Part shown: piece after piece, positions 1 through 7,729 of the stretch
Numbering within the stretch: position 1 is the stretch's first letter
How the letters are laid out: the number at the start of each line of letters is the position of its first letter
Origin: Pseudonocardia sp. TRM90224
GTDB taxonomy: Bacteria > Actinomycetota > Actinomycetes > Mycobacteriales > Pseudonocardiaceae
DNA: 64,000 nt
Assembly (NCBI RefSeq): GCF_021245725.1
Contig: NZ_JAJGSX010000005.1
Location: forward strand, 1-64,000
Direction of reading: 5' to 3'
Made by a program: the position numbers and the translations under genes
Notes under the pieces: generated by a model
Told to the model about the DNA's origin: nothing
The model's database searches: none
The model's input: only the letters and a program-made list of their open reading frames with translations

Positions 1-154
1 TGCGCGAAGCGCCGGCCGAGCGCCAGCGAGGACGAGCGATGAGCGAGCGGCAGCGAGCGAATCATCGGCACAGCACCTGCGCGAAGCGCCGGCCGAGCGC
101 CAGCGAGGACGAGCGATGAGCGAGCGGCAGCGAGCGAATCATCGGCACAGCACC
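1..154. repeat. 77-bp direct tandem duplication at the window edge
   Basis: Bases 1-77 and 78-154 are identical, so a 77-bp unit is present at least twice; more copies could lie upstream of the window. The unit is purine-rich with GAGCGA/GCGAGCG runs and contains an ATG. Because 77 is not a multiple of three, the ATG in the first copy (39) runs into a stop at 117-119, while the ATG in the second copy (116) is in frame with the downstream ABC ATPase. The duplication therefore covers the start region of that gene. Confidence 0.9.
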
Positions 155-1111
155 GACGTGCTCACCGTCGAGGGCCTCTCGGTGTCGACCGCCGATCTCG
201 CGCTGGTCTCCGATGTCTCGTTCGGCATTGCGCCGGGCGAGCGGGTCGGGCTGATCGGCGAGTCGGGGTCGGGCAAGTCGCTGACGGCGTTGGCGCTGGT
301 CGGGCTGCTGCCCGAGGGCGTTCGCGCGACCGGGTCGGTGCGGCTGGACAAGGTCGGGCACGAGCTGGTGGGCGCGAGCGAGCGGCGGATGGCCGACGTC
401 CGCGGCGCGGCGATGACCATGGTCTTCCAGGAGCCGATGACCGCGCTCAACCCCGTGATGCGGGTCGGCGACCAGGTCGCCGAGGTGATGCTGCTGCACG
501 GCACGCGGCCCGACCGGCGGGCCGCCCGCGCAGCGGCCGTCGAGCTGCTCGAGCGGGTGCGGCTGCCGGAGCCGGCGCGAGCGGCGCGGGCCTACCCGCA
601 CCAGCTCTCCGGTGGGCAGCGGCAGCGGGTGATGATCGCGATCGCGCTGGCGAACGACCCGGCGGTGCTGCTGTGCGACGAGCCGACGACCGCGCTGGAC
701 GTCACCGTGCAGGCGCAGGTGCTGGAGCTGATCCTCGCGGGCGTCGCCGAGCGCTCGTCGGCGCTGCTGTTCATCACGCACGACCTCGCGGTGGTCGCGA
801 CCGTCTGCGAGCGCGTGCTGGTGATGTACGGCGGGCGGGTGGTCGAGGCCGGCAGCGTGCAGGAGGTCTTCACCCGGCCGCGGCACCCGTACACGCGCGG
901 GCTGCTGGAGACGTCCGACCTGGCCGAGCTCACCGACGGCGGGCGGCTGCGCACGATCGCCGGCACGGTCCCGGCCGCCGGCCGCTTCCCGGCGGGGTGC
1001 GTCTTCCGCAACCGCTGCCCGAAGGCGACGGCGCAGTGCGAGCAGCTGCCGGCGTGGACGGAGCACGACGGCGGCGGCTACGCGTGCTGGCACCCGGAGG
1101 GCGCGGCATGA
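116..1111 (+). CDS. ABC transporter ATP-binding protein, DppD/OppD type
   Basis: This is an ATPase of the peptide/nickel/opine ABC importer family, which powers import through a DppBC-type permease pair. Walker A (GESGSGKS) lies near residues 48-55. The Q-loop FQEPMTALNP, signature LSGGQRQRV and Walker B VLLCDEP follow. The C-terminal oligopeptide-transporter extension with its Cys-rich stretch (CVFRNRCPKATAQC) is present, so the protein is full length at 331 aa. The start is uncertain: ATG 116 sits in the second copy of a 77-bp duplication, and GTG 158, 4 nt past the repeat, gives an equally normal N-terminus. The stop overlaps the next ATPase by 4 nt. Permease and binding-protein genes presumably lie upstream, outside the window. 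The substrate cannot be read from the sequence. Confidence 0.9.
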   Translation: MSERQRANHRHSTDVLTVEGLSVSTADLALVSDVSFGIAPGERVGLIGESGSGKSLTALALVGLLPEGVRATGSVRLDKVGHELVGASERRMADVRGAAMTMVFQEPMTALNPVMRVGDQVAEVMLLHGTRPDRRAARAAAVELLERVRLPEPARAARAYPHQLSGGQRQRVMIAIALANDPAVLLCDEPTTALDVTVQAQVLELILAGVAERSSALLFITHDLAVVATVCERVLVMYGGRVVEAGSVQEVFTRPRHPYTRGLLETSDLAELTDGGRLRTIAGTVPAAGRFPAGCVFRNRCPKATAQCEQLPAWTEHDGGGYACWHPEGAA

Positions 1112-2058
1112 CCTCCGACCACGCACCCCCGTCGGCGCCGGGAGGGCAGGAAAGCCACTTTCCTGCCCCCACAGGGCCTGAAAGTGGCTTTCCTGCCCTT
1201 CCCGACCACGGGACCGGCGAGCCCCTCATCCGCGTCCGCGACCTGCAACGCATCTATCGCCGCCCGCGCGCCACGCTCTTCGGCCCACGCCCCGAGGTGC
1301 ATGCCCTACGCGGTGTCTCGTTCGACATCGCCGCTGGTCAGCGGTTCGGGATCGTCGGCGAGTCGGGTTCGGGCAAGTCGACGTTGATCCGCCTGCTCGC
1401 CGGCCTCGACTCCCCCACCGCCGGCACGATCACGCTCGGCGGCCGCGACGTCGGCGGGCAGCCGGAGCGCCGGCTGCGGTTCCTGCGCGAGCAGCTGCAG
1501 GTGGTGTTCCAGGACCCGATGGGCTCGCTCGACCCGCGGATGCGGGTGCGCGACATCGTCGCCGAGCCGCTCGCGGGCGCCACCGGCGTCGACGTGCCGG
1601 CGCGCGTGCGCGAGCTGCTCGACGCCGTCGGGCTGCCCCCGGACGCCGCGGGTCGCTACCCGCACCAGTTCTCCGGCGGCCAGCGGCAGCGGATCTCGAT
1701 CGCCCGCGCGCTGTCGCCGCGCCCGTCGGTGCTGGTCGCGGACGAGCCGGTGAGCGCCCTGGACGTGTCGGTTCGCGCGCAGATCCTCAACCTCCTCGCC
1801 GACCTCGTCGACGCCTACTCGCTCACGCTCGTGTTCGTCTCGCACGACCTCGCCGTGGTGCGCCACGTCTGCGACACCGTCGCGGTGATGCACGACGGCG
1901 AGATAGTCGAGCTCGGCGACGCGGCCCGCATCGCGGACGCACCGGAGCACCCCTACACCCGGCGGCTGGTCGCCGCCGTTCCCACGATCCGAGGCGCGCT
2001 CGCCGGCCGCACGGCCGCCGACCTCGCCCGCGGACACCTGGAGGTCGAGAAGTCGTGA
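1108..2058 (+). CDS. ABC transporter ATP-binding protein, DppF/OppF type
   Basis: This is the second ATPase of the same importer, 316 aa if it starts at ATG 1108 inside the previous stop (ATGA). Walker A GESGSGKS is near residues 84-91. The motifs FQDPMGSLDP, FSGGQRQRI and VLVADEP follow, and the oligopeptide-type C-terminus ends with EHPYTRRL. Residues of about 13-32 are encoded by a copy of the palindromic repeat family A, so the normal N-terminal domain is preceded by a repeat-encoded, Pro/Gly-rich leader. I see no good in-frame start after the repeat and before the conserved domain, so the repeat appears to be translated. The next gene overlaps by 4 nt. Confidence 0.88.
   Translation: MTSDHAPPSAPGGQESHFPAPTGPESGFPALPDHGTGEPLIRVRDLQRIYRRPRATLFGPRPEVHALRGVSFDIAAGQRFGIVGESGSGKSTLIRLLAGLDSPTAGTITLGGRDVGGQPERRLRFLREQLQVVFQDPMGSLDPRMRVRDIVAEPLAGATGVDVPARVRELLDAVGLPPDAAGRYPHQFSGGQRQRISIARALSPRPSVLVADEPVSALDVSVRAQILNLLADLVDAYSLTLVFVSHDLAVVRHVCDTVAVMHDGEIVELGDAARIADAPEHPYTRRLVAAVPTIRGALAGRTAADLARGHLEVEKS
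1144..1198. repeat. Palindromic repeat family A, copy 1 (inside a coding region)
   Basis: This 55-bp element has two 25-bp palindromes: GGGCAGGAAAG-CCA-CTTTCCTGCCC, then a 5-nt spacer, then a variant half with TGG in the centre. The outer 18 bp also pair perfectly with each other, so it can fold as one long hairpin or as two short ones. It lies in frame within the start of the second ATPase gene. Confidence 0.9.
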
Positions 2059-3233
2059 CGTTCCCCGTCGACGAGCAGGGCGTCGTCGAGCTGACCCGCG
2101 CGCTGGTCCGCCTGCGCACCGTCAACGAGCCGGGCGCCGGCGAGGTCGCCGCGGCCGAGCTGGTCGCCGAGACGATGCGCGGGTTCGGCTGGTCGCCGGA
2201 GGTCACCGAGGTGGCCCCCGGCCGGCCCAATGTGGTCGCCGTCGTCGACGGCGGTCTCCCCGGCCCGACGCTGATGTTCGAGGGCCACACCGACGTCGTC
2301 ACCGAGGGCGACCTCGACCGCTGGTCCGTCGACCCGTACGGCGCCGAGATCCGCGACGGGAAGCTGTACGGGCGCGGCTCGGCCGACATGAAGTCCGGGG
2401 TCGCGGCCATGATCCACGCGACCAGGGCGCTGCAGCTCGCCGGCCCGTTCCCGGGGAAGGTGCTGGTCGGCGCGCTGGTCGACGAGGAAGGGATGATGCT
2501 CGGCGCCAAGCACTTCGCCACGACCGCGCAGGCGGCCGGCGTCGACGGCGCGATCATCTGTGAGCCGGAGGAGGGCGAGATCTGCACCTCCGCGAAGGGC
2601 GCGGTGCGGATCAGGGTCGACCTGCTCGGCGCGATGGCGCACGGCGCGATGCCCCAGCACGGCCGCAACCCGGTGGTCGCGGCCGGGCGCCTGCTCGCCG
2701 CGCTCGCCGAGGAGCAGGCGAGCCTGCAGGCCCGGCACGGCACGCACGAGCACCTCGGCGACTTCTACATCACGCCGACGGTCGCCGTGGCCGGCTCGCT
2801 CAGCCAGATCAACGTCATCCCCGCGCGGGCGACCGTCGCGATCGACATCCGCACGATCCCCGGCGTCGAGCACACCGCGCTGGTCGAGCGGGTGCGCGAG
2901 CTCGCCGTCGAGGCCGGCCGGCCCGACGGGGTGACCGCCGAGCTCACGGTGGTCGACGACCGGCCGGTCGTCGAGATCGCGCAGGACCACCCGCTGGTGG
3001 TGGCGCTGGCCGGGGCGCACGAGAAGGTCGCCGGCGAGCCTGCCCGCTACGGCGGTGTGCCAGGGGCGACCGACGGCACGATCCTCACCCGCGACGCCGG
3101 CATCCCGACCGTCGTCTACGGGCCGGGCGGGAAGTGGATCGCGCACCAGGCCGACGAGTTCGTCGAGGTCGACGACATCGTGCGCTGCACCCACGTCTAC
3201 GCCGAAGCCGCCTACCGCTTCCTGTCGTCGTGA
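2055..3233 (+). CDS. M20 family metallopeptidase (ArgE/DapE-type deacylase)
   Basis: This is a di-zinc amidohydrolase of the M20 family, which hydrolyses N-acyl amino acids or small peptides. It is 392 aa, a normal length, starting at GTG 2055 overlapping the upstream stop. Expected metal ligands are visible: H78 in FEGHTDVV with D80, D111 in RGSADMKSG, and E144/E145 in DEEG. The dimerisation domain (about 175-290) and the C-terminal ATDG motif near G-G-V-P-G-A-T-D-G are present. It sits between ABC ATPases and an aldehyde dehydrogenase in one overlapping transcription unit. This suggests that the imported compound is an acylated or amide-linked substrate that is cleaved and then oxidised. 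The exact substrate is unknown. Confidence 0.88.
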   Translation: MTFPVDEQGVVELTRALVRLRTVNEPGAGEVAAAELVAETMRGFGWSPEVTEVAPGRPNVVAVVDGGLPGPTLMFEGHTDVVTEGDLDRWSVDPYGAEIRDGKLYGRGSADMKSGVAAMIHATRALQLAGPFPGKVLVGALVDEEGMMLGAKHFATTAQAAGVDGAIICEPEEGEICTSAKGAVRIRVDLLGAMAHGAMPQHGRNPVVAAGRLLAALAEEQASLQARHGTHEHLGDFYITPTVAVAGSLSQINVIPARATVAIDIRTIPGVEHTALVERVRELAVEAGRPDGVTAELTVVDDRPVVEIAQDHPLVVALAGAHEKVAGEPARYGGVPGATDGTILTRDAGIPTVVYGPGGKWIAHQADEFVEVDDIVRCTHVYAEAAYRFLSS

Positions 3234-4639
3234 ACGCCTTCCCGGAAGGGCTTCCGATCGGCGAGGGTTGGACGCCCGCGGCGAAGGCCGACGTGCGCTT
3301 CCCGTACGACGGCTCGGTCGTCGCGCAGGCGCCCGTCGGCACCGTCGCCGACGCCCACGCCGCGCTGGAGGCCGCGCTGGCGGTCAAGGCGCAGGTGGCG
3401 GCGTTGCCGTCGCGCACGCGGCGGGACGTCCTGCTGCGCACCCGCGACACCCTCGCCGCGCACCGCGATGAGCTGGAGCAGCTGCTCGTGCGGGAGACGG
3501 GCAAGCCGCTGGTCGACTGCCGGGTCGAGGTGGACCGCTCGCTCGTCACGCTGGCGGCAGCGGCCGAGGAGGTGGCGCGGCTGCACGGCGAGACGGTGCC
3601 GCTCGACCTGTTGCCCTCCGGCGACGGGCTGATCGGGTTCTGGACGCGGCGCCCGATCGGGGTGGTCGTCGGGATCACCGGCTTCAACTACCCGCTGCTG
3701 CTCGCGGCGCACAAGGTCGCGCCCTCGATCGCCGCGGGCTGCCCGGTGATCGTCAAGCCGGCGCCGCAGACCCCGCTCGCGACGCTGTGGCTCGTGCACG
3801 AGCTGCGCGAGGCCGCGGCCGCGCTCGGAGCTCCGCGAGCCATGGTGCAGCTGGTCACCGGGGCGGCCGACGTCGGGTCGGCGCTGGTCACGGACCCGCG
3901 GATCGGCGCGGTGTCGTTCACCGGCTCGGCAGCCGTCGGACACCGGATCGCCCGCGACGCCGCCCCGCGCAAGGTGCTGCTGGAGCTGGGGTCGAACGCG
4001 GCGCTGTGCGTCGCGGCCGACGCCGACCTCGACGCCGCGGCCGCCGCGATCCTGCGCGGCGGCTTCTACGCCTCCGGGCAGGCGTGCATCTCGGTGCAGC
4101 GGGTGCTGGTCGAGGAGCCGGTCGCCGACGAGCTGGTCGCGCGGCTGGAGAAGGGGCTCGCCGAGGTGGTGGTCGGCGACCCGCGGGACCCGGCGACGCG
4201 CGTCTCGGCGTTGATCGACACCGCCGCGCAGGACCGGGTGGCGGCGTGGGTGGACGAGGCCGTCGCGGCGGGCGCCCGGCGCATCGGCGACGTCCCCGCA
4301 GTCCTTGTCGACGTGCCCGACGGCGTGCTCGCGTGGGACGAGGAGATCTTCGGGCCGGTCGTGTGCGTTCGCTCGGTGCCCGACCTGGAGACGGCGTTCG
4401 ACCAGGTCAACGCGTCGCGCTACGGCCTGCACGCCAGCGTGTTCACGCGCTCGCTGGCCTCGGCGTTCCGTGCTGTCGACCGGCTCGACGTGGGCGGGGT
4501 CGTGATCAACGAGGTGCCCGGCTTCCGGTCCGACACCATGCCGTACGGCGGGGTGAAGGACTCGGGGGCGGGCCGTGAGGGGCCGCGGTTCGCGGTCGAG
4601 GAGCTGACGGTGACGCGGATGGCGGTGATCCGGCCGTGA
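3230..4639 (+). CDS. NAD(P)-dependent aldehyde dehydrogenase
   Basis: This is an aldehyde dehydrogenase superfamily member of 469 aa, close to the usual size. The nucleotide-binding region contains GITGFNYP (N153) and VKPAPQTP. The general base E252 lies in LELGSNAALC, and the catalytic cysteine C286 lies in SGQACISVQR. The C-terminal part carries the EIFGPVV motif. I chose GTG 3230 because it overlaps the preceding stop by 4 nt. An in-frame extension reaches further upstream but would run through the M20 gene. In this operon it probably oxidises an aldehyde made by the neighbouring SDR or released after deacylation. The family resembles lactaldehyde/phosphonoacetaldehyde-type enzymes, but the substrate is not determined. 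Confidence 0.9.
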   Translation: MNAFPEGLPIGEGWTPAAKADVRFPYDGSVVAQAPVGTVADAHAALEAALAVKAQVAALPSRTRRDVLLRTRDTLAAHRDELEQLLVRETGKPLVDCRVEVDRSLVTLAAAAEEVARLHGETVPLDLLPSGDGLIGFWTRRPIGVVVGITGFNYPLLLAAHKVAPSIAAGCPVIVKPAPQTPLATLWLVHELREAAAALGAPRAMVQLVTGAADVGSALVTDPRIGAVSFTGSAAVGHRIARDAAPRKVLLELGSNAALCVAADADLDAAAAAILRGGFYASGQACISVQRVLVEEPVADELVARLEKGLAEVVVGDPRDPATRVSALIDTAAQDRVAAWVDEAVAAGARRIGDVPAVLVDVPDGVLAWDEEIFGPVVCVRSVPDLETAFDQVNASRYGLHASVFTRSLASAFRAVDRLDVGGVVINEVPGFRSDTMPYGGVKDSGAGREGPRFAVEELTVTRMAVIRP

Positions 4640-5427
4640 CGGTTGGGGAGATCGACTACCGGCGGCTGTTCCGGCTCGACGGCAAGCGGGCCGTCGTCGT
4701 CGGCGCCGGGAGCGGCATCGGGCGCGAGGCCGCACGCGCGCTGGCCGCGCAGGGCGCAACGGTCGTGTGCGCCGACCGCGACGCGGACGCGGCGACGGAC
4801 ACCGCGGCCGGCATAGAAACCGACGTCCCCGCGACGTCGTTCGAGCTGGACGTGCTCGACCGGGCCGCCGTCCGCGCGGCGGCGGTGCAGCTCGGGCCCG
4901 TCGACGTGCTGGTGTTCACGGCGGCGACCAACGTGCGCAAGCGGCTGCTCGACTACGGCGACGACGAGTTCGACCGGGTGGTCGACCTCAACCTGCGGGC
5001 ATCGTTCGACCTGGTCAGGGCGTTCGGCGGGCCGATGGCCGAACGCGGGCGCGGCTCGATCATCGGGTTCTCCTCGATCCGCGCCGTCACCGTCGAGCCG
5101 GGGCAGGGCGTCTACGCGGCCACCAAGGCCGGGCTGGTGCAGCTGCTGCGCACCGCCGCCGCCGAGCTGGGGCCACGCGGGGTGCGGGTGAACGCCGTCG
5201 CGCCGGGGGTCGTCGAGACGCCGCTGACCGCGCAGATCAAGGCCGACCCGGCCTGGCACGGCGCGTACGCCGCCAAGAGCGCGCTGCGGCGGTGGGCGCA
5301 GCCGCACGAGATGGCCGGCGCCGTCGTCTACCTGGCCTCGGACGCGGCGAGCTTCGTCACCGGCAGCGTGCTGACCGTGGACGGCGGCTGGACGGCCGTC
5401 GACGGCCGGTACGAACCTCCCGGGTAA
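4636..5427 (+). CDS. SDR family oxidoreductase
   Basis: This is a classical short-chain dehydrogenase of 263 aa. The Rossmann motif GAGSGIG is at residues 23-29, with TAAT in place of the usual NNAG near 96-99. The catalytic residues are S147, Y160 and K164 (YAATK), and the C-terminus has the usual VTGSVLTVDGGW. The GTG start overlaps the aldehyde dehydrogenase stop. As the last gene of the five-gene overlapping run it likely oxidises an alcohol in the same route. TAAT instead of NNAG is a mild deviation and does not argue against activity. Confidence 0.88.
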   Translation: MTVGEIDYRRLFRLDGKRAVVVGAGSGIGREAARALAAQGATVVCADRDADAATDTAAGIETDVPATSFELDVLDRAAVRAAAVQLGPVDVLVFTAATNVRKRLLDYGDDEFDRVVDLNLRASFDLVRAFGGPMAERGRGSIIGFSSIRAVTVEPGQGVYAATKAGLVQLLRTAAAELGPRGVRVNAVAPGVVETPLTAQIKADPAWHGAYAAKSALRRWAQPHEMAGAVVYLASDAASFVTGSVLTVDGGWTAVDGRYEPPG

Positions 5428-5470
5428 CCGGGCGGCGTGAGGGCAAGCAAGGTGCGGCTAAGCTGATCAC

Positions 5471-6187
5471 ATGCGCCGAGGCCGGGCCGATGACGTGGCC
5501 GAGCAGTTGCTCGGCCTGATTCTCGACGGCACGTTCCCGATCGGCGAACCGTTGCCGAGCGAAACGGAGCTCGCGGTGCGGTTCGGCGTCAGCCGCCTCA
5601 CCGTGCGGGAGGCCATGCGCTCGCTCGCCCCCTCCCGCGTCATCGACGTCCAGCAGGGGCGGTCGAGCCTGGTCAACCCGGCGCACAAGTGGTCGGCGCT
5701 CGACGGGCGGCTGCTGCTGGCCCGCAGCCGCGCCGAGGCCGACCCGCTGCTGCTGCCCCGCCGTTTGCTGGAGGCGCGGCGGGCGGTGGAGATCGCGATC
5801 GTCGAGCTCGCCGCCCTGCGCCGCACGCCGGAGCACCTGGAGCGGATGCGGGCGCTGCACCAGGAGATGGTCGAGGGCGACGCGCGCGGCGACGTCCCCG
5901 CGACCGCCGAGGCCGACCTAGCCTTCCACAACCTCCTGTTCGAGGCCGCCGACAACGTGTTCCTCGACGCGCTGTTCGAGCCGCTGTCGTCGGTGCTGCG
6001 CAGCCTGCGCCGCGAGACGTCGTCGGTGCCGGAGTTCCGCAGCCACGCCCTCGACCGGCACGCCGCGATCCTGCGCGCCGTCGAGGCCGGCGACCCGCAG
6101 CTCGCCCGCACGGCGATGCAGGCCCACCTCGTGCAGACGGAGGAGGACCTGGAGCAGTACTTCCGGACCACCTCCACGCACCCGTAG
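5471..6187 (+). CDS. FadR/GntR family transcriptional regulator (FCD domain)
   Basis: This is a 238-aa regulator with an N-terminal GntR winged helix (about residues 5-70, PLPSETELAVRFGVSRLTVREAM). The C-terminal FCD ligand-binding domain (about 95-225) shows the usual Asp/His metal-site pattern (ADLAFHNLLF, RHAAIL, MQAHL). It starts 43 nt after the SDR gene on the same strand, so it may be co-transcribed or use its own promoter. By position it is a candidate repressor of the upstream catabolic operon, perhaps also of the convergent transporter operon. No operator of the usual FadR form could be picked out with confidence. Confidence 0.88.
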   Translation: MRRGRADDVAEQLLGLILDGTFPIGEPLPSETELAVRFGVSRLTVREAMRSLAPSRVIDVQQGRSSLVNPAHKWSALDGRLLLARSRAEADPLLLPRRLLEARRAVEIAIVELAALRRTPEHLERMRALHQEMVEGDARGDVPATAEADLAFHNLLFEAADNVFLDALFEPLSSVLRSLRRETSSVPEFRSHALDRHAAILRAVEAGDPQLARTAMQAHLVQTEEDLEQYFRTTSTHP

Positions 6188-6234
6188 AAGCGCCCCCGGC
6201 ACCCGCACCCCCCACGCGTGCGTCCCGCACGCGT

Positions 6235-6290
6235 TGCCAGGAAAGCCACTTTCCTGGCGCCACAGGACAGGAAAGCCACTTTCCTGGCAA
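6235..6290. repeat. Palindromic repeat family A, copy 2 (variant)
   Basis: Two palindromic halves of the form CCAGGAAAG-CCA-CTTTCCTGG lie between the ends of two convergent genes. Unlike most copies, both halves have CCA in the centre, so they are direct repeats of a palindrome. A bidirectional terminator or REP-like role fits the convergent setting, but there is no U-tract. Confidence 0.85.
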
Positions 6291-6318
6291 CCCCCGGCGT
6301 GCCCGGGGGTGCCCTCGC

Positions 6319-7722
6319 TCAGGCGATCTTCACCCCGAAGACCTGGAGGATCGTGTACACCCCCAGCAGCCCGATGGCGATGCTGCTGACGACGAGCGTG
6401 GTCGTGTACGCGTTGCCGCCGTAGAGGCGCGGGTCGGTCTCGGTGCGGCGCAGGTACCAGACCGCCACGACGACGGCGAGCAGGAAGATGCCCGTCATCA
6501 CGCCGCCGATCTGCACCATCACCACCGGCGACTGGATGGTCAGGTACAGCACGCCCCACACGATCGGCAGCGCCACGGTGAAGATCCGGATCCAGCGCAG
6601 CCGCGCGTCCTGGTCGTGCCAGTCGAGCACGCCCAACATCGCGAGCAGGTTCGTGTACATCCGCGCCCAGCTGGGGATCGCGGCCCACATCGTCGAGCCG
6701 AGCACGGCGATCGCGCCGATCAGGAACAGGATGCTCGCCCACTCGCCGAGCGTGTCGGTGTAGATCCGGGAGAGCGTGGTGATCATGCTGTTGCCCTGCG
6801 GCACCAGCCCCTGCGGCGCCAGGACCGCCGCGCCCATCAGGTAGAACGCGAGCGTCCCGAAGGTGTAGATCACCCAGGACACGAACACGTCCTTGTACAT
6901 CACCCTGATCCACCCGCGGGCCCGGCGCGCCCACTCCTCGCTGCCGTCGTTCGGGCCGGTCCAGCGCGCGTAGCCCTTCTCCAGGCACCAGTAGGTGTAG
7001 AAGGTGATCTCGTCGGCGCCGACGCCGGTGATGCCGAACATCGCGACGGCAGCGCCCACCGTCCCGGCGGGGATCAGGAACGTGAGGCCGGTGAGCACGT
7101 CGTCGCCGCCGTAGGCGAACGGTGTGAACGGCAGCCCGAGCGCGATCAGCACCGTGACGAACGTGAAGACCACGACCAGCAGCACGGCGCCGCGCTCGAT
7201 CAAGGAGTACTTGTTCGAGTAGAGCAAGGCGATGCTGGCGACGACGAGGAACAGCGTCCAGCTCACGAGCGAGACGAACCCGAGCGGATCACCGCCGATC
7301 GGGATCATGATGCTGAACGCGACCGCGGTGCCGCCGATGATCCCGGCGACCTGCAGCAACTTGCTCAGGGCCAGCAACAGCCACAGCACGTTCACCCAGC
7401 CCAGCCGGCCGAGCTTCGGCGGGACGTCGTTGTAGCCGGTGAGCGCGGGCTTGCCGGTCGCGATCGTCCAGCGGGCCAGCTCGACCTGCACGGCGACCTT
7501 CACCAGGGTGCTGATGATCACCATCCAGAGCAGCACGAACCCGGCCTGCGCGCCGAGGGTCGTGGTGGCGATCAGCTCGCCGGAACCCACGATCGACGCG
7601 CTGAGGATCAGCCCCGGTCCGAGGTACCGGAAGCTGGCCTTCCAGCCGACCGGCGGTTCCTTGATCCCCTCCGGGGTCAGCGTGTACGGATCGGCCTTCT
7701 CGGCTTCTGGCGTCGTTGCCAT
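6319..7722 (-). CDS. Nramp-like divalent cation transporter family protein, non-canonical
   Basis: This is a 467-aa polytopic membrane protein with the Nramp fold signature region GPGLILSASIVGSGELIATT at the first membrane helix. In true Mn/Fe Nramp transporters this helix carries the metal-binding DPGN motif. Here the position reads GSGE (residues 46-49), and the helix-6 metal-site segment reads GITGVGADE (about 230-238) rather than a Met-Pro-His motif. Metal transport is therefore doubtful. It is the last gene of the tctCBA-dehydrogenase unit, 7 nt after the dehydrogenase stop, so an organic-acid-linked role is plausible. A paralogue lies at 13398-14837. Confidence 0.8.
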   Translation of the reverse strand: MATTPEAEKADPYTLTPEGIKEPPVGWKASFRYLGPGLILSASIVGSGELIATTTLGAQAGFVLLWMVIISTLVKVAVQVELARWTIATGKPALTGYNDVPPKLGRLGWVNVLWLLLALSKLLQVAGIIGGTAVAFSIMIPIGGDPLGFVSLVSWTLFLVVASIALLYSNKYSLIERGAVLLVVVFTFVTVLIALGLPFTPFAYGGDDVLTGLTFLIPAGTVGAAVAMFGITGVGADEITFYTYWCLEKGYARWTGPNDGSEEWARRARGWIRVMYKDVFVSWVIYTFGTLAFYLMGAAVLAPQGLVPQGNSMITTLSRIYTDTLGEWASILFLIGAIAVLGSTMWAAIPSWARMYTNLLAMLGVLDWHDQDARLRWIRIFTVALPIVWGVLYLTIQSPVVMVQIGGVMTGIFLLAVVVAVWYLRRTETDPRLYGGNAYTTTLVVSSIAIGLLGVYTILQVFGVKIA

Positions 7723-7729
7723 GGCTCCC

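Noticed and set aside
62..1126. Long open frames on the opposite strand of real genes, for example 62-1126 minus, 3212-4759 minus and 59018-62689 plus (1223 codons)
   Set aside because: High G+C leaves few stops in shadow frames. Their translations are Arg/Ala/Gly/Pro-rich without motifs, and each lies over a gene with clear domains.
6319..7722. Annotation as a manganese/iron Nramp transporter (MntH)
   Set aside because: The DPGN motif and helix-6 metal residues are missing; only the fold family can be supported.
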